A stretch of DNA of 40,428 bases from Acidobacteriota bacterium (GTDB lineage: Bacteria > Acidobacteriota > Terriglobia > UBA7540). Shown here one piece after another: positions 15,104 through 24,030 of the stretch. Numbering within the stretch: the first letter of the stretch is position 1; every line of letters starts with the position of its first letter. The stretch lies in the NCBI GenBank assembly GCA_902812465.1, contig CADDZE010000035.1:1-40428 (forward strand), given 5' to 3'. The notes beneath the pieces were generated by a model. That model made no database searches, was not told where the DNA came from, and saw only the letters and a program-made list of their open reading frames with translations. The position numbers were made by a program, and so were the translations under genes.

Positions 15104-17067
15104 TTACAAACAACCCTTCAAGAACTCGAACACCCGCTGATTCAAGTACAACCGCGACGCCTCGGAGCGGAACCCATGTTTCTCTCCCGGCTGGATATAC
15201 AGCTCGAAGGGCTTGCGCGCCTGGATGAGCGCCTCGAGAAAATTTATGGTGTTCTGCATGTGGACGTTATCGTCGTCGGTGCCGTGGATCAGCAGCACCT
15301 TCGCCTGGAGCTGGCCAGCCGCCTCGAGCAGCGATGCATCCCGGTAGCCTTCTGGACTCTCTTTTGGGGTGCGCATATAGCGCTCGGTGTAGATACTGTC
15401 ATAGAACTTCCAGTCGGTTACAGGGCCGCCAGCGGCGCCGCACTTGAACCGATCGGGAACGTGAGTGAGGGCGAACAGCGTCATATGTCCACCGTAGGAC
15501 CAGCCACGAATGCCGATGCGAGTGGGACCCACATAGGGCAGCGTCTCAAGATAGTCAAGCCCAGCGAGCTGGTCCTCGAGCTCATGCTGCCTCCGTCCTT
15601 GGCTTTGACCTCGACAAATTCGGTCCTACTGAGCGCGTAGTCCTGAAGGTGGTTCTCGGGCTTGTCGATCGTGGCCATCGGCTTACCGTCCGCGCTGAGC
15701 AGGCACACCTCGGGCGGCGTAGCCAGATCGGAGAATGTATCGATCAGCAAGTTCTCGTCTGGCGAAAGGCTGAATGAATGCCTTCCCGCCTGGCGGGTGA
15801 GCCTTTCGAAGCCGGTACCATCCAAGCGGACGCGGTAAACTCGGCGCTCGCGCGAATCGTGCTCTGTAGCGGCAAAATGGACCCAACCAGATTTCTCACC
15901 CACCTGGAACATCGGCACATCGGAGAACACCGGGTGGTCGATCAGCCACCGGCCACGTGTGAGCTGCGTTTGCCAGTGGCCGTTGGCGCCGTACAAGTAG
16001 AGGTGAAGCCAGCCGTCACGCTCAGACAGCCAAAGGAAGCGCGCGTCGTCCAGGTAACGAGGGGCATCCACAGAGTTAATCCAGTAGCGGTCGCTTTCGC
16101 GCAGCAGTTCGCGGCAGGCGCCTGACTCCCGCTGCCATGCGAGGACTTTCAGCTCCGTTTGCGGGCGATTCAGGGTGATCGCGACCACCTGCGTCGAGTC
16201 CGGCGTCCAAGCGAGGTTAGGGCCAAAATGCTCGACGCCGGCGTCAGCCAGCGAAAGGTCCCAGTGCTTCCTCTCGCCTTCGACAACGGACACCACATGC
16301 AACGATGGCTTCGGATTGGGATCGCCAGGCTGCGGAAAGCGTTCGTTCGCGAGCTCGACGTGCGTGGAGAGGTAACTGATGAGCGAATACTCCGGCACCG
16401 GCGTATCGTCAAGGCGCAGGTAGGCAATGCGATTGCCGCCGGGCGACCACTCGTAGGCACGGCCCGTCGCCCGGTTGGCAAGCTCCTCTTCGTAAACCCA
16501 ATCCAGCTTGCCATTCAGAACGTTTTCATTGCCGTCGCGCGTGAGTTGCTTCAGGACACCGGTCTTGAGGTCAAGCGCGTAGAGGTTGTTCGCGCGCACG
16601 AAAGCCAGGCGATCGCCTGCGGGCGAAAACGTAGCATCTTCGTCGGGCTCAGCGTCGTCCGTAAGCCGGCGGAACTGGCGGTTGTCCATGTTCCATAGCC
16701 ACAGGTCCAAGGTGCTCTCGATGAGAAGCTGATCGCCACGTGGCGACCACTGATAGCTTGCCAGGGCGAGTCCGTTCCTCCTGACCTCTTCGGCGACTGC
16801 ATCGAGCAGCACGTGCTCTTGGCCGCTGACCGCGTCGTACAAGCAAAGCTTGGACTGAGTTTGCCTGTCCGATTCGCTACGGCGGAGGTAACTGACCTGG
16901 TTGTGGCCTGGGCGCCATGCTACGCGGGCGATTCCACGTGCCACGACAGGGGCAGGATTCGTCACCAGCTCGATGGTCAGGGGCTTCTTCCTATCTTGCC
17001 GGCCAGCTTCCGGCCAACCCGTTTCCGGCAGAAACACCAGTAGCAGTGTGAGCGCAACGGGTTTCAT
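15104..17067 (-). pseudogene. DPP-IV-like S9 peptidase gene with internal deletion and frameshift
   Basis: Residues 1-492 read as an exported DPP-IV-type protein: a signal peptide, then the eight-bladed propeller with LDWVYEEELANRATGRAYEWSP, the family Glu-Glu segment for binding the substrate N terminus. After VKAKDGG, near 15590, the frame changes. The catalytic part resumes in another frame with QHELEDQLAGLDYL and GIRGWSYGGHM (Ser nucleophile), then GTDDDNVH (Asp) and GEKHGF (His), ending at 15104. Known family members have about 80 more residues here, including the YGGP oxyanion Tyr and the DNRG segment. I infer a deletion of about 240 nt that also shifts the frame. The first reading frame runs on out of phase to 15481. 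This is either a real pseudogene or an assembly error. Confidence 0.85.
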
Positions 17068-17201
17068 GTGCTTTAATTTCCTGATGCGGGTTTGACGAGA
17101 TCACCACCGACAAGGTCATTCTAAGGAGACGCAAGGAGGGCTACGAAGGATCTCAGCGGGGCGCTTCCCTACCACGCTCAGCATGGCGTTCCTTGGGCTT
17201 G

Positions 17202-17816
17202 CTATGCAACCAAACTGCGCCAATCGGCCTTTTCCAGCTTCATGTCGGACTTTACGAGGCCGTACTCGGTGGTATTCACCAGGCGCACCGTTTCGTAACG
17301 CTTGGCCTTCAGGTCATAGACTTCGCAAATGTCGTAGGGTTTCGAGTAGATGTGAAGCGTCACGGCACGGCTGCCAAAGGACTGCGGATTGGCTACCAAG
17401 TGAATGGGCTCGCCCGGGTCAACCTCCGCCGGGCTGTCCCGGTCGATGATGTAGCTGTCGCTCGACTCGAGCTCGCAGAAGCCTGTTGCCGCATCTTTCT
17501 TGACCAGCCGAAAATTGTGCACCTGCACCTTCCCATACGCCATGACCATCCAGCAGCTTTGGTTGCAGTGATTGTGGACGGGACTCTTCTGGCCAGTCTC
17601 CCAACAGATGGCGATCAGGTCAAACAGAGGGGTCCGCTGAATGAGGTTACGGGTATAGTGCTCTTGGCAGAAGTAAAGGTAGGGTTCCAGACTCTCGAGG
17701 TCGATGGGATGGCGGCGAAGGAACTCCAGCACGTTCGAATGCGTGAACTGCTCTTCAGGGATCGCTTTCAGCTCTTTGACGAACTGCTGAATCGGCACCA
17801 TGTTCCCCACGAGCAT
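17202..17816 (-). CDS. Cysteine dioxygenase family protein
   Basis: This 204-residue cupin-fold, non-heme iron enzyme is expected to oxidise L-cysteine to cysteine sulfinate with O2. Iron ligands are His81 and His83 in SPVHNHCNQSCW and His139 in EPIHLVANP. Arg56 in YTRNLI corresponds to the substrate-carboxylate Arg60 of mammalian CDO. Cys88 aligns with mammalian Cys93 (five residues after the second His) and Tyr157 in LHIYSKP with mammalian Tyr157, the two residues of the thioether cofactor. The length equals that of mammalian CDO. The ATG at 17816 has only a weak ribosome binding site. Met6 (17801), preceded by GGGG, is an alternative start. A thiol dioxygenase with another substrate remains possible. 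It lies alone between the DPP-IV remnant and rluD. Confidence 0.85.
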   Translation of the reverse strand: MLVGNMVPIQQFVKELKAIPEEQFTHSNVLEFLRRHPIDLESLEPYLYFCQEHYTRNLIQRTPLFDLIAICWETGQKSPVHNHCNQSCWMVMAYGKVQVHNFRLVKKDAATGFCELESSDSYIIDRDSPAEVDPGEPIHLVANPQSFGSRAVTLHIYSKPYDICEVYDLKAKRYETVRLVNTTEYGLVKSDMKLEKADWRSLVA

Positions 17817-17932
17817 AAGCTATCCAGCCGGAAAGTCAAGCCACCTCCCGCAACCGCCGCAACTGCCGTGAGTGAGCTGCAGGCGAAATCTCGAACGCCG
17901 CCTTGCCTCACCTGCGTGCCGCGCATCAACCG

Positions 17933-18865
17933 TCATGACAGCCGGCCTAGGAACTCTTCAAGATCGGCGGGGAGAGGAGCCTGAAAGCTTAGCGGTGCGC
18001 CGGACCGCGGGTGGCGAAACTCAAGTCGGGCAGCGTGAAGGAAGTTTCGCTCGAAGGTCTTCTGCTCGCGCCCCCCCACCATGATGCGCGACGGTGCGCC
18101 GTAGAGCGTATCGCCAACCAAAGGATGCCCTAAGGACGCCAGGTGAACGCGGATCTGATGAGTGCGGCCCGTGCGCGGTACCACCTCGAGCAAGGTGAAG
18201 GCGGAAAAGCGGCGGATGACGCGATAGGTAGTTTGGGCCGGGCGAGCCCTCAGACCGCCGGCACGCATGCGGACGCGATGCCAAGGATCGCGGCCGACTG
18301 GCTTGCGGATGGTGCCAGCATCCTCCCTCACCTTGCCGTGAGCCAGGGCCAGGTAGGTCTTCAGAACTTGGTGCGCCTTGAACTGCTCGGTCAGGTTAGT
18401 ATGGGCCTGGTCGTTCTTGGCTACTACAACCAAGCCGGAGGTCATGCGGTCAAGGCGATGCACAATCCCGGGTCGCAGCTCGCCGCCGGACTGCGACAGG
18501 GTGCCAACGTGATGCAGTAAGGCGTTGACCAGCGTACCCGACTTCACCCCCGCGCCCGGGTGGGTGGCCATGCCCGCTGGCTTGTTGACCACCACTAGAT
18601 CAGCATCCTCGTAAATCACCTCCAGTGGCAGGTCCTCCGCCACAGCCTGCAACTCATGACGCGCGGCACGGATTCCGATGCGAACCCCTGCCTCCAGTGC
18701 CTCGCCGGCCTTGTAAACCGTGCGCGAGCCCACGGTCACCAGGCCGCAGCGAATCTGTTGCTGAAGTTGGCTGCGCGTCCAGCCGGGCATGTGGCGGGCC
18801 AGGAAGACGTCCAGGCGGACGCCTGCCTCAGACGGACTTACGGTGAACTCGCGGATCTCGGACAC
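17933..18865 (-). CDS. rluD: RluA-family 23S rRNA pseudouridine synthase, RluD type
   Basis: This 310-residue protein has an N-terminal S4 RNA-binding domain (about 17-75) and an RluA-type pseudouridine synthase domain (about 85-300). The catalytic motif is HRLDRMTSG, with Asp139 as the nucleophile. Other family motifs are VVNKPAGMATHPG (92-104), GRTHQIRVHLASLGHPLVGDTLYG and FLHAARLEF. RluD isomerises uridines of helix 69 in 23S rRNA. The S4 domain and HPG motif favour RluD over RluA, but other RluC/D members cannot be excluded. It lies 48 nt downstream of lspA in the ileS-lspA-rluD order common in bacteria. Confidence 0.9.
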   Translation of the reverse strand: MSEIREFTVSPSEAGVRLDVFLARHMPGWTRSQLQQQIRCGLVTVGSRTVYKAGEALEAGVRIGIRAARHELQAVAEDLPLEVIYEDADLVVVNKPAGMATHPGAGVKSGTLVNALLHHVGTLSQSGGELRPGIVHRLDRMTSGLVVVAKNDQAHTNLTEQFKAHQVLKTYLALAHGKVREDAGTIRKPVGRDPWHRVRMRAGGLRARPAQTTYRVIRRFSAFTLLEVVPRTGRTHQIRVHLASLGHPLVGDTLYGAPSRIMVGGREQKTFERNFLHAARLEFRHPRSGAPLSFQAPLPADLEEFLGRLS

Positions 18866-18913
18866 CGGTTGAAGATTAAGCTGGCGGTTTTGCTGCCCGC
18901 GAGAATCGATGGC

Positions 18914-19453
18914 TCAAGGATCTAATGACCCGGGCTCGGAGTGTGGCTGCCCCTCACGGGCCAATAAGACCTGGAGGATCAGGAACCCGGCTCCCACCAC
19001 GATGGCGCTGTCTGCCAGGTTGAAGGTAAACCAGTGGTAGCTTTTGAAGTACAGATCGATGAAGTCTACCACGCGGCCCTCGCGGACGCGGTCGATAAGA
19101 TTGCTGAAAGCTCCCCCGAGGATCAGCGAGAGTCCCACCCCTGTTTCCCATTGAATGCGGCGACTCCTCCACACGATGCTGGCAACGGCCACCAGCAGAG
19201 CGGCAGATACGGCCACCAGCAGTGCTGTCTTCCAGGGCGAGGGCGACTCGGAAAAAAGGCCGAAAGCGGCGCCAGAGTTCTCCGTGTGCGTGAGGTTGAA
19301 GAAGCGGGGGAGCACCGGCACCACGGCGTGGAGTGGAATCGAGCGCTCGACCATCGTCTTGGTTGCCTGGTCGCCCACAAACACAATCACGGCAATGGCC
19401 ACGTACATGGCCCGCGAGATGCGCCGCACCCGGGTTGCCAGAGTTTCATTCAT
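18914..19453 (-). CDS. lspA: Lipoprotein signal peptidase (signal peptidase II)
   Basis: This 179-residue inner-membrane aspartyl protease removes signal peptides from diacylglyceryl-modified prolipoproteins. Four membrane helices are evident. Family motifs are VGDQATKTMV (27-36), NLTHTENSGAAFG (53-65), GGAFSNLIDRVREGRVVDFIDLYF (113-136, catalytic Asp130) and WFTFNLADSAI (141-151, catalytic Asp148). I chose the ATG at 19453. A TTG at 19468 would add five residues, and neither has a clear ribosome binding site. It lies 93 nt downstream of ileS and ahead of rluD. Confidence 0.93.
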   Translation of the reverse strand: MNETLATRVRRISRAMYVAIAVIVFVGDQATKTMVERSIPLHAVVPVLPRFFNLTHTENSGAAFGLFSESPSPWKTALLVAVSAALLVAVASIVWRSRRIQWETGVGLSLILGGAFSNLIDRVREGRVVDFIDLYFKSYHWFTFNLADSAIVVGAGFLILQVLLAREGQPHSEPGSLDP

Positions 19454-19546
19454 AGCCGGCGACGGCAAGAGCGCGAATAATGGCCAGGATGGAGGCTTCC
19501 TCGATGCCTCACTGCGCCCAGCATCATGGCCGTCATGCGGTACCCC

Positions 19547-22402
19547 TCATGCGTCCCTTCCAAGGTACCCGCCGGCCTCCATTTCCTCCAGCGCCGCCAC
19601 GCAGCGCTCGCAGACCTCTGGGTAGCGCGAATCCTTGCCAACCTGCTCCGAGTAGTTCCAGCATCGCTCGCACTTCAGGCCGCGGGCACGCTCCACCACC
19701 ACGCGAAGGCTATCCCGTTCGCTCGCCGATGATGGCACGTCCCGCCTGTCCTGATCCAGCTCAACCTGGGAAACGATGAACAGCATGGGTAGCACTTCGC
19801 GATACTCGGCTAGCAGGGGAGCCAACTCGCCGTTAGCGCTGAGGCGTACGCGGGCTTCCAGCCCTCCGCCAATCCGCTTTTCCTGCCGCGCCTTCTCCAG
19901 CGCCTTCAGGACTTGGTTGCGCACCGCTACCAGCCGGTCCCAGTTCCCGAGCCGGCTCCGGAAACGTTCAGGAATAAAAGCGCGCAGATCGCTGGCGCGC
20001 GTGAGGGTCGCTAAGTGGACGCTAGGCTCCCGCAGGTGAGGCGCCGGGAGATGTGACCATGCTTCTTCCGCCGTGAAGCACATGATGGGGGCTAGCACGC
20101 GTGCCAGGGTGTCCGCAATTCGGTAAAGCACGGACTGTGCCGCCCGGCGCCGCACTGAGCGGCCAGGCGCTGTGTAGAGCCGGTCTTTGAGAATGTCAAA
20201 GTAAAAGGCGCTAAGGTCGACGGTGGCGAAGTCATAGAGCGTGCGATAGACCTTGTGGAACGCGAATTCCTGGTATGCCTGCTCGACGCGTTCGAGGACC
20301 TCAGCGGTGCGAGCCAGTGCCCAGGCGTCAATCTCCTCGAGCGCTTCGCCGTCCACCAGGTCCTTCTCCGGATCGAAATCGTAGAGGTTGGAAAGGCAGT
20401 AGCGGAATGTATTGCGGAGTTTGCGATAGGCGTCAGAGAGGCGCTCAAGAATGTCGGGCGAGATCACCACATCCTCGCGCAGGTCCACCGAAGCGACCCA
20501 CAAGCGCAGGATCTCCGCGCCGTGGCTCTTGATGATTTCCTGCGGGTCGATGCCAATGCCCAAGGACTTGGACATGGCTCGTCCCTCGGCATCCAGCACC
20601 CATCCGTGCGTCACCACCTGGCGGTAGGGCGCGGCATCGCGCGTGGCCAGGGCCACCAGCAGTGAGCTGTGGAACCATCCGCGGTACTGGTCGCCTGCCT
20701 CCAGGTAGACATCCGCCGGCCAGGGCAGGTCAGGACGCCTTCCCAGCACGGCGAGGTGGCTCGACCCGGAGTCGAACCACACATCCAGGATGTCGCTTTC
20801 CTTGCGCAGCCTGCTGCCGCCGCACTTCGGACACTTCGTATCGGGTGCCACCAAGTCCTCGACGGGATGCGTATACCAAGCATCCGCACCCTCGCGGCGG
20901 AACAGCTCGATCGCCGGCCGGGCGGCATCGGCATCCAGCAGCGGCTCCTGGCACGCTTCGCAGTGAAAGATGGTGATGGGCACGCCCCAGACCCGCTGCC
21001 GGGAGATGCACCAGTCGGGGCGGGTGGCGATCATGTTGGCGATTCGCTCCTCGCCCCACTCCGGCAGCCACTTAACCTGGTGAATGGCTTCGAGGGCGCG
21101 CTCGCGCAGACGGTCATGGTCGATGTCGATGAACCATTGGTCACTGGCGCGGAAGATGATGGGCCGGTGGCATCGCCAGCAATGCGGGTAGGAGTGCGTT
21201 AGCCACTGCGGCAGCCCCACCAGTGCGCCCCGCTCCTTCAGCAGCGCCACAATCGGTTCGTTGGCCTCGAACACCACCTTACCCTTGTACTCCGGCAGGC
21301 CTTCCGTAAACTCCCCCGCTTCACCTACCGGACAATAGATTTCCAAACCATATTTGATCCCCGTTTCGTAGTCCTCGCGCCCGTGGCCGGGGGCCGTATG
21401 CACGCAGCCGGTACCGTCTTCGGCTGTGACGTAGGTCGCGAGGACACCGGGCACTTTGCGGTCGAGAAAGGGGTGCTGCAGCGTGATGCCTTCCAGCTTC
21501 CTCCCCGGAATGCGCGCCAGTACTTGCGGCAGCGCAAGGCCCGTCTCATGCTGCGTCGGATCGAGCCGGCGGCTTTCGACAAGGTAGACGTCGCTGCGCT
21601 CCGCGGGCGCGGCCGCGACATACTCGAAGTCGGGATGGAAAGCCACGGCCATGCCAGCCGGAAGCGTCCAGGGGGTAGTGGTCCAGATGATGACGTATAC
21701 TTTTCGGCCGGCCAAGGCTGGATCCAGCGCCGCGGGGTCGGAGGCCAACTCATACCGGACGTAAATGGAGCGGCTGCGGTGGTTTTCGTACTCGACTTCT
21801 GCTTCGGCGAGCGCTGTCTTGTCCGAGATGCACCAATAGACGGCCTTGCGTCCGCGATAGACGTAACCTTTGCGCAGGAAGGTCAGGAACGCCTCCGCGA
21901 TCACCGCTTCGTATTCAGGGTCCATCGTCAGGTAAGCAGCGTTCCACTCTCCGGAAACACCCAGGCGCTTGAAGTCATCACCTTGCAGCTTCACGTACTC
22001 TTCGGCATAGCGCCGGCAGGCCCGGCGGATATCGACCTGCGTCATCTGCGCCTTGCGGGCACCCAGCTCTTGGTCCACCTTAATCTCAATGGGCAGCCCG
22101 TGGCAGTCCCAGCCGGGCAGGAAGGGCGCGTTGTATCCCGCCAGGGTCTTCGACCGGACAATAAAGTCCTTGAGCAGCTTGTTTAGCGCGTGGCCCAGGT
22201 GAATAGCGCCATTGGCGTAGGGCGGACCATCATGTAGGGTAAACAAGGGGGCGTCTTTGCGCGCCGCGCGGATTTGTCCGTAGAGGTCCATCTCGGCCCA
22301 CTTGGCGAGCCATTTGGGCTCATTTTGGGGCAGATTGGCCTTCATCGGAAACTTCGTCCGAGGCAGGTTCAGCGTACTTTTCAGGTCTAGGGTTTTCTGC
22401 AT
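19547..22402 (-). CDS. ileS: Isoleucyl-tRNA synthetase
   Basis: This 951-residue class Ia aminoacyl-tRNA synthetase charges tRNA-Ile in the cytoplasm. The HIGH motif appears as HLGH (68-71) in PYANGAIHLGHALNK. The KMSKS loop reads AMSKSLG (about residue 609). The editing (CP1) domain is present, with TTTPWTLPAG and DGTGCVHTAPGHGREDY. A C-terminal zinc-binding pair CERCW...CERC (about 910-940) places it in the bacterial type that keeps the zinc module. The ATG is preceded by GAGAGGAG. A consensus promoter with a short leader lies just upstream. It is followed by lspA and rluD on the same strand. Confidence 0.97.
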   Translation of the reverse strand: MQKTLDLKSTLNLPRTKFPMKANLPQNEPKWLAKWAEMDLYGQIRAARKDAPLFTLHDGPPYANGAIHLGHALNKLLKDFIVRSKTLAGYNAPFLPGWDCHGLPIEIKVDQELGARKAQMTQVDIRRACRRYAEEYVKLQGDDFKRLGVSGEWNAAYLTMDPEYEAVIAEAFLTFLRKGYVYRGRKAVYWCISDKTALAEAEVEYENHRSRSIYVRYELASDPAALDPALAGRKVYVIIWTTTPWTLPAGMAVAFHPDFEYVAAAPAERSDVYLVESRRLDPTQHETGLALPQVLARIPGRKLEGITLQHPFLDRKVPGVLATYVTAEDGTGCVHTAPGHGREDYETGIKYGLEIYCPVGEAGEFTEGLPEYKGKVVFEANEPIVALLKERGALVGLPQWLTHSYPHCWRCHRPIIFRASDQWFIDIDHDRLRERALEAIHQVKWLPEWGEERIANMIATRPDWCISRQRVWGVPITIFHCEACQEPLLDADAARPAIELFRREGADAWYTHPVEDLVAPDTKCPKCGGSRLRKESDILDVWFDSGSSHLAVLGRRPDLPWPADVYLEAGDQYRGWFHSSLLVALATRDAAPYRQVVTHGWVLDAEGRAMSKSLGIGIDPQEIIKSHGAEILRLWVASVDLREDVVISPDILERLSDAYRKLRNTFRYCLSNLYDFDPEKDLVDGEALEEIDAWALARTAEVLERVEQAYQEFAFHKVYRTLYDFATVDLSAFYFDILKDRLYTAPGRSVRRRAAQSVLYRIADTLARVLAPIMCFTAEEAWSHLPAPHLREPSVHLATLTRASDLRAFIPERFRSRLGNWDRLVAVRNQVLKALEKARQEKRIGGGLEARVRLSANGELAPLLAEYREVLPMLFIVSQVELDQDRRDVPSSASERDSLRVVVERARGLKCERCWNYSEQVGKDSRYPEVCERCVAALEEMEAGGYLGRDA

Positions 22403-22440
22403 CTCCTCTCCACTATGGGGTGCCCACGGGACGCGGATTC

Positions 22441-22470
22441 ATTATAGAGAATACCTTCAGCGGGTGTCTA
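22441..22470 (-). promoter_or_regulatory. Consensus promoter of ileS
   Basis: Read on the minus strand, TAGACA (22465-22470) and a perfect TATAAT (22441-22446) are separated by 18 nt. Transcription would start near 22434, giving a leader of about 32 nt before the ileS ATG. That is too short for a T-box or other large leader, so ileS regulation by such an RNA is unlikely here. Confidence 0.65.
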
Positions 22471-22554
22471 TGAAGGGGTGGAGCCGAGAGGTGGTCCTAC
22501 CCTGACGGGTAAGGGCCGACGCCGGGATCATCGCCGGCCGACATCCTACCGCAC

Positions 22555-22582
22555 CACACCTCGACGCTGCACACGAGGTGTG
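22555..22582. repeat. 9-bp perfect inverted repeat between ileS and the methyltransferase gene
   Basis: CACACCTCG (22555-22563) and CGAGGTGTG (22574-22582) flank a 10-nt loop in the divergent ileS/methyltransferase spacer. A further GGTGTGG follows at once. It lies 40 nt before the methyltransferase start, so it could be an operator for a dimeric regulator or a leader hairpin. No regulator family can be assigned. Confidence 0.45.
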
Positions 22583-22621
22583 GAAGGTGTGGCAGTCAAA
22601 TCGCCGCTGTAGAGAGCACCA

Positions 22622-23230
22622 ATGGGATTCTACCAGGACCACATTGTTCCTTCACTGATCAGCTTGGCCATGCGTAACCGCGTGCTGCAGCCGTACCGGC
22701 AGCGGCTGGCCGCTCAGGCCGAGGGGCGGGTGTTGGAGATTGGGGTTGGCTCCGGATTGAATCTGCCGTTTTACTCGCCGCGTGTCGCCGAAGTGCTCGG
22801 GCTTGACCCCCAGGCTAAGCTTCTGCGCATGGCCGGCCGGCAGCTTTCTAGCGTTCCGCTGACCCTCGTCGGGGGATCGGCGGAGTCGATTCCTTTAGGA
22901 GACGCATGCTTCGATACGGTGGTCACCACCTGGACATTGTGCACCATTCCGAAAGTTGTATGCGCTCTGGGGGAAATGCGCCGCGTCCTGAAGCCTGGCG
23001 GGAAGCTGCTGTTTGTCGAGCACGGACTTGCTCCGGAGGAAAGCGTCCAGCGCTGGCAGCACCGGCTGAATCCCCTGTGGAGAAGGTTTACGGGCGGCTG
23101 CAACCTGGACCGCCCCCTTGCCATGCTCATCCGCGAGGCGGAGTTCGAGATCACCCATCTCGAAACGGGGTATATGCAGGGACCTCGGATGATGACCTTC
23201 ATGTACGAGGGTTGCGCCCGCAAAGGTTAA
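22622..23230 (+). CDS. Class I SAM-dependent methyltransferase, UbiE/METTL7-like
   Basis: This 202-residue Rossmann-like methyltransferase has motif I VLEIGVGSGLNLPFY (37-51), the acidic end of beta-2 LGLDPQAK (59-66), motif II/III VGGSAESIPLGDACFDTVVTTWTLCTI and the post-motif MRRVLKPGGKLLFVEHG. The CTIPKVVCALGEMRRVLKPGG pattern resembles bacterial phosphatidylethanolamine/quinone methyltransferases and METTL7-like proteins. It may methylate a lipid or small molecule, but the substrate is not determined. The ATG has AGAGAG about 5 nt upstream. It is a single-gene unit facing away from ileS. Confidence 0.85.
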   Translation: MGFYQDHIVPSLISLAMRNRVLQPYRQRLAAQAEGRVLEIGVGSGLNLPFYSPRVAEVLGLDPQAKLLRMAGRQLSSVPLTLVGGSAESIPLGDACFDTVVTTWTLCTIPKVVCALGEMRRVLKPGGKLLFVEHGLAPEESVQRWQHRLNPLWRRFTGGCNLDRPLAMLIREAEFEITHLETGYMQGPRMMTFMYEGCARKG

Positions 23231-23283
23231 CGGCAAGAGTCCAGGCATTGAAGGTAAGCGGGAGCACGGGGGAGGCGCCGACC

Positions 23284-24030
23284 TTATCCTGGGCTGGATA
23301 GAAGCGTGACTCCTGGCCGTTCGGAATGTGCCAGCGTTCTTGAGTATCGGAGCAGCAGACTCTTCAACCACGCCTGGGCTTGCGGATCGCCAGCGCCCAG
23401 GTGCGGACCGATCGGGGAGCCGCAGCAAATGAATTCTCCGCGCCCGATCCGCCGGCGGCACGCAGCGGGTGTGTCGCCGATGCGCGCCACCTCGCTTGCG
23501 TCCTTGCCTCGCACCGAGACGAGGCGGCTGAAGTCCCGAACCATCACCGGCAGAGGCCAGCGATAATGGACATAGGGCAAGCTGCCGGCTTCCGCGTGCT
23601 GCGGCCACAGTGTGACCGGTGGATCAGCCTCCAGGCCGAAATAGGACCTTAGCAGCCGCTGCTCCGCTCCGAAAAGCGCCGATTCCGCGTACCCTGCGCC
23701 CGTCTCGTAGACTACGGCCGTGCCCGCCGCGCAAAGCTGGCGGAGGGTCCACGCAACCTCGCCCGCTCGCAGGATTCCGCCCGGCACGAGAAGCAGCCGC
23801 GCCGGCTTGATCGCGCCTGGGCCGACCCGTTCGAAGGCGATGCCACACGCCGCCAAGCCGCGCGCAAAGCCGGCCACTGATTCCGGCAAAGCACCGGACT
23901 CACCCCAATCCACCAGGAGGCAGGCGGTGCAGTCTTGGCGGGCAAAGAAGGAGCCCCAGGGGGTCCATCGCCCAAGCGCCAAGGGAGCGGCAGCGATACT
24001 ACCCAGGAATCGGCGGCGCGGCACCGTCAT
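23284..24030 (-). CDS. Tat-exported protein of unknown function, possible GATase-like fold
   Basis: This 248-residue protein begins MTVPRRRFLGSIAAAPLAL, a twin-arginine signal. The mature part alternates hydrophobic strands and helices, with LLLVPGGILRAGE (about 78-90) and GTAVVYETGAGYAES, which faintly recall class I glutamine amidotransferase-like domains. I see no clear catalytic triad. Its start overlaps the stop of the upstream TIM-barrel gene by one base (TGATG at 24028-24032), so the two are translationally coupled. A role in sugar processing alongside that enzyme is a guess. Confidence 0.65.
   Translation of the reverse strand: MTVPRRRFLGSIAAAPLALGRWTPWGSFFARQDCTACLLVDWGESGALPESVAGFARGLAACGIAFERVGPGAIKPARLLLVPGGILRAGEVAWTLRQLCAAGTAVVYETGAGYAESALFGAEQRLLRSYFGLEADPPVTLWPQHAEAGSLPYVHYRWPLPVMVRDFSRLVSVRGKDASEVARIGDTPAACRRRIGRGEFICCGSPIGPHLGAGDPQAQAWLKSLLLRYSRTLAHSERPGVTLLSSPG

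Noticed and set aside
15481-15590. C-terminal tail of the first DPP-IV frame as a real alternative C terminus
   Set aside because: The sequence after VKAKDGG is an out-of-frame reading of DNA that encodes the conserved catalytic part in another frame.
21383-22186. Long open frame on the plus strand, 267 codons
   Set aside because: It lies wholly antisense to ileS, which is unambiguous.
22403-22621. Possible T-box or other tRNA-sensing leader upstream of ileS
   Set aside because: A consensus promoter leaves only about 32 nt of leader, with no room for a T-box, and no T-box core was seen.
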